Shown here in pieces: positions 1-10,812 of a DNA stretch of 64,000 bases. Numbering within the stretch: the first letter of the stretch is position 1; each line of letters begins with the position of its first letter. The stretch is taken from the NCBI GenBank assembly GCA_021234155.1, contig JAJEKV010000075.1, forward strand, positions 4,664,230-4,728,229, given 5' to 3'. The translations under genes were made by a program, and so were the position numbers. A model generated the notes under the pieces. That model made no database searches. It was not told the DNA's origin and saw only the letters and a list, made by a program, of their open reading frames with translations. This stretch comes from Isoetes taiwanensis (Eukaryota; Streptophyta; Lycopodiopsida; Isoetales; Isoetaceae).

Positions 1-450
1 CTCTATTCTATTCTGTTCAGCTGGTTGATAACGGGCCACGCTCTGTTCTTATTGGTTGATAACGGGCCACGCCGAATTTTTGGTCCACGCTCACGCTTCT
101 TTCCATGACCCACGGCCACGCTAGTTATACCGAAGCCCACGGTGACGCTATGAAGTGCACGCTTGCTCACGGTCACGGCTCAGGGCCCACGCAGTGTTTG
201 TGTCTGTTCACCTTTTGCCCACGCCAAGCCACGCCCACGCTCATGTTCCCACGCCCATGCCCACGCTCACATGTTGACCCACGCTCAAACTTTGACCCAC
301 GCCCATGCTCCAGCCACGTTTCAACCACACTCTTTATGCTCCCACGCTCACATTTTGCTTGCTTATGACCACGCTTTTTGCTCAACATCCACGCTTTGCA
401 CAAATATTGTGACGCATAGCCACGCTTTCCTATGGTCGATCACGGGGGAC
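1..450. repeat. CACGC-rich degenerate minisatellite
   Basis: The motif CCACGC or CCCACGCTCAC recurs every 6 to 25 bases through this stretch, and GGTTGATAACGGGCCACGC occurs twice near the left edge. Open frames across it on both strands are His/Arg/Pro/Cys-rich and are by-products of the repeat. It lies downstream, in element orientation, of the integrase of gypsy copy 1, so it may be that element's 3' non-coding region. The element's second LTR is not seen and is probably beyond the left edge. Confidence 0.6.
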
Positions 451-784
451 GCTTTTATGGTGCTTACTTTTTTAAGCCCCCTACCATACTTGTTTTTAAG
501 TAAAATTTTGGGAATTGTTTGTTCAAATGGACTTCCCCATGATATAAGGGGATAGTCTTCATGTTTTTCTTGCCCCAGTTCCTATGATCCACGTTCTACA
601 TCGACATTCCTTCGGATCCTCTTCGTCATCAATGCCTTCTTGAAGATCTTTTACGGCGACAGAACCCAACCATTCCATTACCATCATTTTTACCCCTAGT
701 TTTTGGCACCATATTGTAATTGTCAGACTTGTCTTATAAAAGTCTGTACATGTTTTCGTGCTAAAAACTTTTAGGGGGAGGCAG
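451..784. other. No gene seen; ends in a purine-rich tract
   Basis: No coding similarity was recognised. The last bases, TTTTAGGGGGAGGCAG, resemble a plus-strand polypurine tract directly before a TG dinucleotide. Confidence 0.4.
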
Positions 785-960
785 TGTTAACCACCTAGTG
801 GTTAACATTGTGCATGCACATGTTAGGTGCATGCACATGTTAGGTGTCAGTGGTGGCAGACTGACACTTGGCATGATTAGGTTAACATAAGTGTAGGGAT
901 TAGATTTAGTTAGTGTACGGCTCAGATTTGCGGTCTACACTATATTAGACCGGAGCCTCT
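785..960 (+). mobile_element. Possible LTR edge or truncated LTR
   Basis: The segment starts TGTTAACCAC directly after a polypurine-like tract, and its first 23 bases are a perfect inverted repeat (785-794 against 798-807, three bases between). A direct repeat of TGCATGCACATGTTAGGTG follows. A 5' boundary of this form is typical of a plant LTR, but no CA end, partner LTR or duplication was found. Confidence 0.3.
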
Positions 961-1018
961 TCAGATGTACTCAGGTTTGATCTCATATTTGGAGAGCCTC
1001 ATTTGGCCACGTTCCCCT

Positions 1019-2107
1019 TCATTCTTTGTATATATTTCCTTGTCTTGTTCTTGTTTTGTGATCATGAGCATGATGGCAGCTTTGTAGCATCCGGCAGTCA
1101 TGGACTGCTGCTGCAGGGTGTATGCCAAGAATCCAAACAAAAACGCTGGGTCTAACCACTTGAACAATTTGATAAGGGCCAAGCCAACGAAACTTGAGTT
1201 TACCCGGAAAATTTTTGTACCTGGAATCATAAAGAAGAACCAAATCACCTTCTTTGAATGTTTTTGTCTTCAGACGTTTGTCATGTAAAGATTTTTGCAA
1301 AATCTGTTGTCCATGAAGAACACGAATATAAGCATCCCTTCAAGTTCATCCAACTGTTCTAATTGATAGACCCTTTCTTTGAGTGCGGCCAGTGGATTAT
1401 GAGCGTGAGCGGTTGAAAACGGAGAGTGTTGGAAGGATGTATTCAAACGGCATGAGAGCTTCCTGACCATAAACCAATTTAAAAGGAGTGTGACCGGTAG
1501 CAATCTTGAAACAAGTATTGTAGGCCCAAAGAACAGTAGGAAGTTTTGTGTGCCAATCTGTGCGGGAAGCGTCACAAATTTTTCTTGAGAATGGTGACCA
1601 GAGTTTTGTTGGTGCTTTTCACTACGCCAAACCATTACCTTGAGGATAGTAAGGTGTGCTCTTGTGATGATGTATCGAGATAATCCGAAATCACTCCTTG
1701 ATAGTATGATTGATGAAATGGACACCACGGTCACTGACCAGCTCCGTGGGGCAGCCGAATCGCGTGATAATTTGTTGATAGAGGACCCTAGCTGTGCTTG
1801 CTGCAGTGTTGTCTGGAAGTGCACAAGCTTCCGCCCATTTGGTAGCGTAGTCAGTGAGAACCAGAATGTAACGCACGCAGTGTGCCGCAGCGGGAGGATC
1901 TATAGGTCCCACAAAGTCCATTCCCATTTGTTTGAAGGGAAGTGGCGTGGCGGCCGCCAAGGGAAGAGCGCCACGGGCCGTGGGGCATCCCACCACGGCA
2001 AGCGCCACACGTCTTGGCGTGGGCGTGAGCATCTTTGAAGAGTGGGCCAATAATACCCAGCTAGAAGGATTTTTTGGTCGTGGTGTCACCATGAAAATGA
2101 CCACCAC
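1019..2107 (-). pseudogene. Ty3/gypsy integrase (broken)
   Basis: This would insert element cDNA into the chromosome. Frame fragments at 2107-1691 carry the catalytic-core landmarks GMDFVGPIDP, VLTDYATKWAE and SDRGVHF, matching the first two acidic residues of the D,D35E core. After a stop the frame moves, with shifted remnants of the core end, and 1300-1019 carries the C-terminal segment FKEGDLVLLYDSRYKNFPGK and RWLGPY typical of gypsy integrases. No chromodomain follows. At least two frameshifts and a stop make it non-functional. Confidence 0.75.
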
Positions 2108-2183
2108 CTAGCCCTTGATGAGCTTCTCGAACAATATCCGAACTTCATGAGGTAGAACACAAATAAGTCGAAGGATGGTGTCC

Positions 2184-2836
2184 TTACCCTTTTGTAGAGA
2201 TGTCCCGCAACCATGGTGTAGTCACGGACCTGGCGGAGAAATTGATGGCGACGGGATTGTCGCTGGCGAGAGAGAGCCGTCTCGCCTTACGGTGGAAGAG
2301 CACCTCCTGTGAGGAGGTACCGCTGAAAATCATGGAACCAATGTGGTGTTGTTTGTGACTAAAAAGAGCCGAGCATCGTGAAAGCGCCACGAGACTCGGT
2401 TGAGGGATCATCTCGTGGATGCGTGAAAGATAATCCGGGACGACATGAGATTTGCCGGCCTTATGAACGATTTCAAAAGGAGCAAATTCTTGGAGAAGAA
2501 GGACCCAACGAGCAATGCGGCCCGTGGGCGTGGACTTGTTGATCAAATAAAGGAGTGCTTGGTGGTCCACAAAGAACTTGATTTGACTGCCCAAAAGGTA
2601 GTGACTAAAGCGTTGGACACGTAAAAATGAGACCCAAAGCTTCACGCCTACGTGGCGAGAATAGTTGCGGCCCAGCCCGAATTGAGTTTTCTGCTGGCGT
2701 AGCGATTTGGTTTGTCAGTGTGCGCATCATATTCTTGAGAAAGAACAGCTCCAATAGCAAACGCCGAGACATCTACATGAACATGAAAGGGCTTGTCCCA
2801 TTGAGGAGGAACAAGAACCGGTGCCTGAGTAAGCAA
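2184..2836 (-). pseudogene. Ty3/gypsy RNase H (broken)
   Basis: Two overlapping frames give the family landmarks. At 2836-2648 are VHVDVSAFAIGAVLSQEYD and a degraded YASRKLN, the first catalytic Asp region. At 2645-2184 are KFFVDHQALLYLINK, RWVLLLQEFAPFEIVHKAGK and DYLSRI, the second half of the domain. In the intact family this degrades the RNA of the RNA-DNA hybrid. It sits between reverse transcriptase and integrase as expected. A frameshift separates the halves. Confidence 0.75.
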
Positions 2837-2999
2837 AAGCTTCAGCTGTTGGAAAGCAGCATCCGCCTGGGAATTCCAAGCCTGTGTGGATTAAATCACC
2901 CGTGAGTTTATGAATGGGATCTGCAATGGTCGCTAGTCCGGTATGAAGGTGGAGTAATAATTGACCTTACCGGAAAAGAGCGTGTCTCCTTGATATTGG

Positions 3000-3640
3000 T
3001 CGGTGCTTGAGCCTTGAGCACAATAACCCGATTTTGGCGTGATCTGTGGTGATACCGCTTTGTCGACAACATGGCCTAACGTAACACCGAGAGGTGGCCT
3101 TAAAGGTGCATTTCTCGTGATTGAGACTAATGCCGACTCATCACATTTCTAGAAGACGAGTTCCAATTTATCCAAATGGTCAGCCATGGAACCAGAGGCG
3201 AGAGAAGTCATCTTGAAAAATTTGCAAGAAGGGATTTTCCTTCATGAAATCATGAAAAATCGAGAGCATGATGCGTTGAAACGTTGATGGAGAGTTTGAT
3301 AATCCAAAAGGAACCACCTTGTAGGCAAAAAGTGCCCCTTACCGGGTGGTGAAAGTAGTCTTGAGTTGATCGATTCTTTGATTGAGATCCGATTGTAGCC
3401 AGAAAAACCATCCATGAAGGAGTACATCTCATGTCCAAACACCTCTTCCGTAACACAGTCGTGAAGGAAGTGGAAAATGATCACGCCCGTGGCTCGATTG
3501 AGTTTCCTTAGTCCACCTGACGCGGATCTTACCATTGTGTTTGAGGGCAATGACGATGGGGCTCACCCATTCGAGATGTTTGACCTCATAGATCAAACCT
3601 ACAAACAAGGAGTTTGTCAATTTCCGCCTTGACGCCATCC
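3000..3640 (-). pseudogene. Ty3/gypsy reverse transcriptase (broken)
   Basis: The upstream half of the domain is visible at 3640-3240: LIYEVKHLEWVSPIVIALKH and NGKIRV, then after a frame change HFPLPS and a GHEMYSFMDGFSGYN segment. Copy 2 at 10467-10008 shows the same motifs more clearly. The YXDD catalytic box expected further downstream (about 3000-3200) is not readable in any frame. This copy is inactive. Confidence 0.65.
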
Positions 3641-4258
3641 ACGGTAATTAGGGTTGAGCCGGTATCGTTGCTAAGCAACCGGTCGCATCGATTTGGTAGG
3701 AATGGTGAGTTCCCCCAAGCTTTTGTTGATTCCCAGAAGATCGCCAGAACTCCGGGCGAAAATGTGTTTGAATTTTTGAATGGCTTGACGGCCCCGCTAC
3801 GATAAAGGGCCGGAAGATTTGCAAATAATGCGGACGGGTTGATTGTTGCCCACGCCCACGATCTCGACTTAAGTCCGAATATGGGGTATTACCTCGGTAT
3901 CTGGACAATGTGTGCAGGAGGTTGGAGCATAACCGATGCGTGGCACTTTGCATGGTGAAAAAGAGGGTTCTTTGAGTTTCATCCAGCGAGGTTGCTTCAT
4001 GACAAATAAGTACATCAACAGGGAGTTGCGGGGAGGTTCAAGATCACGAAAAGTGATCAACACGTTGGATTCGATTGCAAGGAGCCGGTAAAGGGTCAAG
4101 CAAAGCGTACCCACAAACAGTCCCGATCAAGAGTCATTTCTCCCCAAGGATCGCATATATATTCGGTAGGATGACGAGGCGGACTTCGCGGTGGAGCACG
4201 AACTTGATAAATATTCTGAGCTTCTTCAGAATCGTATGCGAGAGAGGGTTCCGCATTT

Positions 4259-5486
4259 TCAACGAAATGATCCCGCTTTGTTTGCAAGTCCATGGTGGCA
4301 TTGAGGTGACCATCGGTGATGACTAATCGGTCCGTGGGCCCGGTAATGGATACTCTTGGCTGGCCCGGAGAAAAGGTGCGCCAACCAACATTTCATAGTC
4401 ACACCGGATCTTCGCCCGACTTTCCAAACTCCAAATTCCATGGGGAAGCCCGGAGATCACCGATGTTGATGTGAAGAAGAGGTGTGACCTTGAGGTCGCG
4501 TGATATGGCCATTAGCCAACTTGATGTCATATGGGGCACGAAAGAGTTGTGTGATGCCCATTTGTTTGCGGAGTTTATCCGCAGATGAGATTGGACTGCG
4601 CTACCTCCATCTATTTGAACATGGTTGACTTGCTTGTCATTACCCACCGTGGCATGGACCGTGGGTGTAGAGGTAGCCACAGCCCCAACTAAAACAGTTG
4701 GGAGTGGTAACTGGTCCTTGAGAGCAGGACAGAGTTTCAAAATGGTTGCCAAGCTTAAAGGAATTTTGATCTTGGCTAGCTCCTCTTGGAGTTCTAGAGG
4801 CACATGAGAAAAAGGATCTGGCTGGTTCCACCGGTGTTTGGAGTGCGTAGTGAAGTGAAGCGGCAACTTCTTTGAGTAAGTCAACCTCTGCTGACAATAT
4901 TGGGATACGGTGAGGCGTGGAGGTTGAGATGTGGAAGGGGTATCTTGTCGTTGTTGAGCTCGGTGGTGGCATGAACATTTGCCAATGTGCGCCTTCAGCC
5001 AGCTTGCATGAGGTTCAAAATGCTTTGGCGAACTTTTGGCATGACATGTGGCATGAGCTTCTCCAAGTCAGGTGCAAAGTGAACCTTTTTTTCGTCCTCA
5101 TGAGGAATGGTGTCAACTGCAAAGGCAGGTTGCGTGCCATTCGGAATAATGGTCAAGGGACGTGATGCCCCGGTCCGGGCGTGAAAACTAAGCCAACCCA
5201 ATTTGATTTGCTGGACTGGAGGATTAAGTGCCCGAAAAATTTCCTCACATGCTTGTTGATCCAGCTGAGGTTGATTTGCCGGAGCTGGTTGATAGCGTGA
5301 TTGCTGAGGCGCTCTTGGTGGCTTCTTAAGAACGGGTCTCGGGCCTTGTTTGCCATTAGCAATCCAGAGTTGGTAAGCCGTGAGGCGGACCGATGTGGTC
5401 TGATTTGTGCCAGGAAGCTGTACCTGAACTTGTGGAAGTTGAGGACACGCCGGTGGTATGACCCCATTCTTGGCAAGTGATAACAC
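4259..5486 (-). pseudogene. Ty3/gypsy linker and aspartic protease region (broken)
   Basis: A Gln/Pro-rich segment (5486-4995, ending MPHVMPKVRQSILNLMQAG) is followed by LELQEELAKIKIPLSLATIL and then VNHVQIDGGSAVQSH, where IDGGS is the aspartic-protease active-site loop in the D-G-G/S form used by many plant gypsy elements. The C-terminal flap and second hydrophobic loop are better preserved in copy 2. The protease would cut the Gag-Pol polyprotein. Confidence 0.6.
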
Positions 5487-5501
5487 CGAGCTTTAGAAGG
5501 A

Positions 5502-6806
5502 TCAAAAGGATGCGTTGGTTGGGTCCCCGTTGTTGCCCCTTCGATAGAGTTGAGTGGGTTGCACCCCAAGTGGTGGTGGCGATAGTGCGATTGTTGCCGG
5601 TGGTGTGGTTTGCACTTGATAAACCATTTTGTTGCGGAACGAGGTGGGATGAGTGCGAGTGCACTCTTCCGTGGCATGATTGCACATGTTGCATCGCTTG
5701 CAATGAGGCGGGCCATTGGTGGAGTTGCACTCATTTGCCAAATGGCCTTGGTATTTGCAAATATGGCACCGAATCGGGATCAAGGCTGTGGATTAGCGTG
5801 TTGAGGCTGAACAGTACGCCTGTGGAACCATGACAGTGGAATGAACGGGAGCTCTTGAAGAGCCCGCGCCTCGAGGAAACATTGACCAGGAATGATTGAC
5901 AAGGTTAGATAGCCTGCTCCAAAGTCTTGGGACGCAGTATTCAGATCATGAGTCAATAGCCGGAGGAAGTCCTTGGAGAAACCGGACCAAAAATCACCGC
6001 TCGTGTGGGGTACTCCTTGAGCTTACTTAGCGAATGTGAAGTCGATCCATAAAATCCCCGGCGGACTCCGTGGGCTCTTGTTGAAGTTCATTGAGTTGCT
6101 TGAGATGAAGTTGATCATCATCCGTGGTCCCATAATGAGACGTAAAAGCGATTCGCATTTCGACCAGTCTTGTTTCCAATGGCTTTTGTTGGACATGAGC
6201 CATTGATGAGGAGAGCCACGCCAGGTGGTGGAAAAGATGTGGAATTTTAGTTGAGGTTGCGCATGACCATTTAGGACAGCTAGAGCCTCAAATTCTTCCA
6301 TGTGGGCCCGAGCACTTTGGTCTAAGGGTTTGCCTTCGTGTTGCCAAAGGTGGGATAAGTCGGTTTCATGTCGAAAGGTAGATGTGAAAGTGCTTGGCTG
6401 GGCCGAGAACGAAGATAGGAGGATATTGAGGTTGAGTTGGATGTGGCATGGTGCCCGGACCCCCATGAAGGGGTGACTGCGGTTGAGGAACCCGAAGCCT
6501 TTGGAGCATTGGTTTTGAGATCTGTAAAGGTTGTAAACGGGGAAGGGCGTGGGGAAATGTAGGGAAAGGATATTCCCGGGTAGGCAAAAAGAGACTTGTG
6601 GATATCCTTGCCCACCGGAGATGATGGTTGTGAAGGAAGAGGCGCATGGCCCGTGAAGAATGATGGATGTAGGCATGTTCGTGTGTATGAAAGTACTGTT
6701 GAGAAGGTTGAGCCCCGATAGGGCTCCCCGATAGTGATGAGGTGACCGAGGTTGTGAGCAATGTTTGCACGCTTGGGGCGGGAACTGGGACGAGCAGACG
6801 TGACAC
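5502..6806 (-). pseudogene. Ty3/gypsy Gag with two zinc knuckles (broken)
   Basis: The nucleocapsid part at 5783-5502 reads CHICKYQGHLANEC followed by CKRCNMCNHATEEC, two CX2CX4HX4C-type zinc knuckles that bind RNA. The capsid part (6676-6023) contains HMEEFEALAVLNGHAQPQL and a degraded tryptophan-containing segment collinear with copy 2. A Pro-rich N-terminal region (6806-6366) is read in shifting frames. Gag forms the element's virus-like particle. Frameshifts in this copy prevent a full product. Confidence 0.7.
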
Positions 6807-6983
6807 GGGGGGTTGGTGGCCGACCGGCCCTAGACCACGGTGGCCTCCCTCTATGTCATAAGCGATCCATACATGTCGCTAACAGGTTTCACGCTGATGG
6901 CGCCCAAGCGAGGCCGCCTGAGAAAGGAGTTCTTCGGTGAAATTTCTACGCATATGGCGACGTAAGAAAGTAGGATGGAATCG

Positions 6984-7001
6984 GACGGCCCGGTGGCGAT
7001 A
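6984..7001 (-). promoter_or_regulatory. Primer-binding site, degraded tRNA-Asp type (copy 1)
   Basis: On the minus strand, directly inside the LTR, the sequence TATCGCCACCGGGCCGTC resembles the Asp-tRNA primer site TGGCGCCGTTGCCGGG. The equivalent site in copy 2 is closer to that consensus. Confidence 0.45.
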
Positions 7002-7002
7002 G

Positions 7003-7571
7003 TGTTTAAGGTGCGGGTTCGGGAACTCTGGAAGACAGCCCTCTGGAGGACACAATGGATCTAACAGGAGAGTCCTGGGACTATGTCACGCGGATTTGCA
7101 AGAAGAGAAGAAGAAGAAGAAAATGTAACAAATGAGAGGAAAATGATAAGCTTCCTTGATATCAATGATGAACATACATGAGCTCTCGCAATAGAGAAGA
7201 ACTGAAAGGAGACAAGACTCAAAACTCATCTAGAACTCGTATGCAGCTCTAGTCATATATATAGTACAATGGCCTTGGGCCCAATATAGACACTCTCATT
7301 TTCGGTCTCGTTTGACTCACGGAAGGAGGCCCGATTCAGGTGAATGTTGGCGGTGCCTCTTGAAATGCCTAGAATCACGCCGACGACCCGGGCGGTGGAC
7401 GGGTCATCACTTGTCCGAAGCGCCTGTTTGTTGTGCAGGCTTTGATCAAGGTGGTCTGGGTCTTCTGGGAGCCTTTGATGGCTGACACCTGGTGACCCGA
7501 GGATCCTTGAGCTTGACACAGTGCATGCATTATGCATGAATAGTCCTGCACCGGAGGCACAGGGACTAACA
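7003..7571 (-). repeat. 5' LTR of gypsy copy 1 (569 bp)
   Basis: In element orientation it begins TGTTAGTCCC and ends AAACA next to the primer site, the usual TG...CA. It is alignable along its length with the LTR at 13712-14318, sharing ATATATAGTACAATGGCC and the segment around CCCAATATAGACACTC. Its outer end is joined to copia integrase coding sequence, which defines the insertion point. Confidence 0.75.
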
Positions 7572-8252
7572 GAGCACAAGTAAGTTGTCTTTTGATTCCA
7601 AGTTGTTGACAATATTTATTGAACCTCATAAGAAATGAATTCATCTCCTCATGGGTTCTCAAGCATTTAATTTGCTTACCAATTTGTCTTTCTACTTGGT
7701 GGAATATCTTGAATGCTTCAAAAGCTTGATCCTTGCTCCTTAGAGTGTAGCATTTAGTTTTTTCTCCGGATCATCCGTGAAGGTGATAAAATACCTTTTC
7801 CCATGTATGCTCCTTACATTTAAGGGTCCACAAAGATCACTGTGCACTATTTCCAGAATTTCCTTTGCTCTTTTTGCATGCTTAGGAAATGGTAACCTGC
7901 TGTTTTTTCCCAGCAGATAGCCCTTGCATTGAAAATTTACTTCCTTGCTTTCTTCTCCTATAATCATTCCTCTTTTAATCATATAGTTTATATTGTTTGC
8001 ATGTGTATGCCCAAGTCTCTCATGCCATGTTTGTAAAGTAGGCAACATTACAAAATTAATTGAATCTGCCATACCATTATAGAATCCAAAAAGTTTGCCA
8101 ATTCTTTTCCCAAGAAATTTGATTTTATTATCCATCATAATCTTACAAAATAACCTTTCAAAGGTCACATGATATCCAAGATCTACCAACTGTGTAACAG
8201 AAATGAGATTTTTCACTATATTAGGCACACAAAACACTTTGTCAAGCTCCAA
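7572..8252 (-). pseudogene. Copia GAG-pre-integrase and N-terminal integrase (truncated)
   Basis: The segment 8252-7740 reads VFCVPNIVKNLISVTQL, TWHERLGHTHANNINYM and EIVHSDLCGPLNVRS, the GAG-pre-integrase domain with its HX3H-type element and the integrase start, then GKRYFITFTDD, the first catalytic Asp region. After a frame change, 7662-7575 reads LRTHEEMNSFLMRFNKYCQQ and GIKRQLTCA, where the family continues into the second Asp and Glu. The frame is cut there by the LTR of gypsy copy 1. The YFITFTDD to EKKL join also differs from the family, so a second lesion is likely. Confidence 0.75.
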
Positions 8253-8866
8253 AACACTTTCCCTTCCAAATCATAAAGCTCCAAAAGTCCTTCTTCTTCA
8301 ACCTTCTCTAATTTGCCATCTCCCATTGAAACAAAACTGGAAATTCTGCTATTCTTCTCCTTCAATCTGCATTTGGATTTAATCACACTTCTTTCAGCTC
8401 CACTATCTATGACAAATAGATTATCATCATTCTTAGAATCATTTTCAGAAACTGAAAGTGTTTTTGAAATTACCTCTGCATTCTCGTCCAATTCTTCCTC
8501 AGGTTCTTCTTCAGTTGCTTTTCTTGTTATGTTTACACTAGTTGATCTTCCTCTTCCTCTATTTCTGAAATTCCCTCTTGCTCTAGAATTAGTTCCTCTT
8601 GCATTGTATCCCCTGCTTCTACTGACCGTACCTCTGGTTTTATCTTGCTCCTTTGGGCTAGAACAATTAGCAGCAACATGTCCAAACCCTTGACAATTAA
8701 AGCATCTATTGGTTTTTGACAACTTAGGACAGTTGACCTTAATGTGACCTTCAGCATTGCAATAGAAACAGGGACCTACTCGTCTTTTTCCCCCAGCATA
8801 GAGTATTTCACTAGCTTCCTCATATTCTTTTCTGACTTTCCTTTGTTCAATTTCTGTCCTTAACAT
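8216..8866 (-). CDS. Copia Gag nucleocapsid and aspartic protease (partial)
   Basis: One 216-residue frame holds two zinc knuckles, CFYCNAEGHIKVNC and CFNCQGFGHVAANC (CX2CX4HX4C), then an Arg/Gly-rich stretch (NARGTNSRARGNFRNRGRGR), an acidic linker, and LFVIDSGAERSVI, the copia aspartic-protease active site (DSGA). The C-terminal SFVSMGDGKLEKVEEEG matches the following protease strand region. The knuckles bind element RNA and the protease processes the polyprotein. The frame shifts near 8216-8252 into the GAG-pre-integrase frame. Confidence 0.8.
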   Translation of the reverse strand: MLRTEIEQRKVRKEYEEASEILYAGGKRRVGPCFYCNAEGHIKVNCPKLSKTNRCFNCQGFGHVAANCSSPKEQDKTRGTVSRSRGYNARGTNSRARGNFRNRGRGRSTSVNITRKATEEEPEEELDENAEVISKTLSVSENDSKNDDNLFVIDSGAERSVIKSKCRLKEKNSRISSFVSMGDGKLEKVEEEGLLELYDLEGKVFWSLTKCFVCLI

Positions 8867-8892
8867 GTTTTCAGCCTTAAGTCTTGTTTTTG

Positions 8893-9494
8893 CTATATTC
8901 CTGATAGATGTTCATTGGCTGCCACTGCACTAGCAATAGATAAGACTTGATACCTCTCATTAATGACTACTCCAGCTCCATCAAGGTCTGCTATGATGTT
9001 GTCAAATTTATTAAAAAATTCTGACACATCATCATCCTCATGAAATCTTAAATTCCTTAGTTCAGTCTCTAAAACATCAATTTGGGAAGATGTCTTGGCT
9101 TCATAATTTTTAAGCAAATAATTCCACATCTGCCTAGGAGTCTTACCTCGAGTTTTAGCATGATGGTTGGACCAACCTTCTTTTTAAATGATTCCTTTGG
9201 CCTCCTTTATTTTTTGCAATTCTGATTGCATTTGCTGAACCTACTTCCTTCTCCACTAAGATTTGTTCCTCCTCCTCCTCGACTTCTCCAATTTGTTGAG
9301 CTTGCACCTGCACCTGCAATACTTGTAGAAGATGTGTCATCTGCATCATCCTCACCTGCATTGGGATCTACAAGTTCCCACAGATCCTCTACTTCTAGAA
9401 TATGCATAATCTGGTTTTTCCAGATTTGAAATCCTGCCCCTCCTTTATAGACTTCAACTGCATTGAGTAAGCTTGCTCCAAATCTACTGGCCAT
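8893..9494 (-). pseudogene. Copia Gag capsid region (broken)
   Basis: The start codon at 9494 gives MASRFGASLLN and YKGGAGFQIWKNQIMHILE, then LWELVDPNAG, the usual N-terminal pattern of copia Gag (W..W...M...L....LW.LV). It begins 16 bases inside the primer-binding site. After a frameshift around 9155-9207, the segment 9129-8893 reads MWNYLLKNYEAKTSSQIDVL, LRNLRFHEDDDVSEFFNKFD and IIADLDGAG, the conserved second half (UBN2-type). At least one frameshift separates the parts. Confidence 0.75.
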
Positions 9495-9509
9495 GATCTT
9501 GAACCTGGT

Positions 9510-9521
9510 GCTCTGATACCA
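9510..9521 (-). promoter_or_regulatory. Primer-binding site, tRNA-iMet type
   Basis: The minus strand reads TGGTATCAGAGC, a perfect match to the plant initiator-methionine tRNA 3' end complement used by most plant copia elements. It is five bases inside the LTR boundary. Confidence 0.9.
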
Positions 9522-9526
9522 CTTGT

Positions 9527-10021
9527 TGTTAGATCAAGAAATTCCTTAAGATAAAATCACCTTTCTACTTATCACTACTTGATCTAGTACAATAAGACTT
9601 AACTCAATGCAACAAGCTTAAGTCACAACTTCCTTATTAATAATAAGCCTTCCTTATTAATAATAAGCCAAATAACCATTGAATTCAAATCTCAATTGTT
9701 ACTGTAGATTTGGTAACGATTCAAACACTGTAGCACCGACAACCATACACCTTAGACGTTTTCTGCTGGATCCGGCTCACTCAGAGTTGGATCCAATGTT
9801 CACAGGTGTATATAGCCCTAGCGATCCGGTTAAGCAACCGAGGTGTTCGAAATTCAAGCGGTTTTGCCTTCATCGACCATTGAACTCGATCTGCTATAAT
9901 TTCATTTGCCATCTTAAATAAGCAATATAATTTACCTCAATATTCGATGGCTTCTAACTTATCTTTTAACCCTTTAACCATTGGTCTTTTAATGCCAATA
10001 TTTCACCTTATGTGACCAACA
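9527..10021 (-). repeat. 5' LTR of the copia element (495 bp)
   Basis: In element orientation it starts TGTTGGTCAC and ends TCTAACA, five bases before the primer-binding site. The inner end is certain because of the primer site. The outer end is placed at the only TGTTGG near the resumption of gypsy reverse-transcriptase sequence. An internal direct repeat of CTTCCTTATTAATAATAAGC lies at 9630-9670. Confidence 0.65.
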
Positions 10022-10039
10022 AGACCAAGGTACAGCGTT

Positions 10040-10467
10040 CAGTGTAACTTGCGAGATAACAACCTAGCATCAGAACCAACCAGCTGCAAGAACTCATCGG
10101 AATCATCATAAACTTCGAGAGAATATTTTTCTGAACATTATGCAACAAAACCATCAATGAAGGAGTACATTTCATGACCAGCAACCTCTTCCAGAACCTG
10201 GTTTGTGAAGGGAAGTGGAAAGTGATCACGTTCTGTGGCCTGATTGAGTTTGTGATAGTCCACGCAGACGCGGATCTTACCGTTGTATTTGAGAACAATG
10301 ACGATGGGGCTCACCCATTCAGAATGTTTGACCTCATAAATCAAGCGGCAGGCAAGGAGTTTATCAATTTCGGCCTTGACACGGTCACGGTAATTGGGGT
10401 TGAGCGGTCTTTCGTTGTTGCTAGACGGGGCGTGCATCCGGTTTGGTAGGAATGGTGAGTTCCCCAA
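10040..10467 (-). pseudogene. Ty3/gypsy reverse transcriptase, N-terminal half (copy 2)
   Basis: The frame 10467-10138 carries the canonical fingers and palm motifs: YRDRVKAEIDKLLACRLIYE, HSEWVSPIVIVLKYNGK, IRVCVDYHKLNQATERDHFP and EEVAGHEMYSFIDG. The last is the conserved first catalytic-Asp block (FSxxDxxxG). Downstream the frame shifts, and the copia LTR follows at 10021 before the YXDD box is reached. The enzyme copies element RNA into cDNA; this copy is incomplete. Confidence 0.8.
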
Positions 10468-10812
10468 GTCTTTGTTGATACCCCAAGATCTTTATAGCTC
10501 GAGGCAAAATGTGTTTGAATTTTTTGAACAATGCGTGAGGGCGTCTTGGCTGATAGGTGGTCGGGAGATTTGCAGCAAGGCGGACGGGCTGATTGTTGCC
10601 AACGTCCACAATCTCCACCTCCGGAGTCTGAATGTATGGAACAACTTCCGTGTCTTGAACGACGTGGAGCGAGAAGGTTGAAACATGACTCGATGAGTCG
10701 CATTTTGTGTGGTGGTGAAGAAAAGCGGTTCTTGGCGTCCATCGGCATGGATTGCTTCATGACGGCCTGGACGTCCACCGTTTCTGGAGAAAGTACAGTG
10801 TCGGAAAAATGG

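Larger units (their letters stand above)
961..7571 (-). mobile_element. Ty3/gypsy LTR retrotransposon, copy 1 (decayed, truncated at window edge)
   Basis: Read on the minus strand the order is LTR (7571-7003), primer-binding site, gag with zinc knuckles, aspartic protease, reverse transcriptase, RNase H and integrase, the standard Ty3/gypsy order. Frames are broken many times, so this copy cannot make protein. It is collinear with copy 2 at 10022-14318, and both use an Asp-type primer site. Its LTR outer end at 7571 abuts the copia integrase frame, so it inserted into the copia element. The 3' LTR is not in the window. Confidence 0.85.
7572..10021 (-). mobile_element. Ty1/copia LTR retrotransposon (5' part)
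   Basis: On the minus strand: LTR (10021-9527), initiator-Met primer site, Gag with zinc knuckles, aspartic protease, GAG-pre-integrase and the start of integrase. Protease before integrase and no reverse transcriptase between them is the copia order. Coding stops at 7572, where gypsy copy 1 is inserted; the rest of integrase, reverse transcriptase, RNase H and the 3' LTR are not in the window. The LTR outer end lies in the reverse transcriptase of gypsy copy 2, so the copia is nested in that element. Confidence 0.85.

Noticed and set aside
163-555. 130-codon open frame
   Set aside because: It is the CACGC repeat read as protein and has no coding features outside the repeat.
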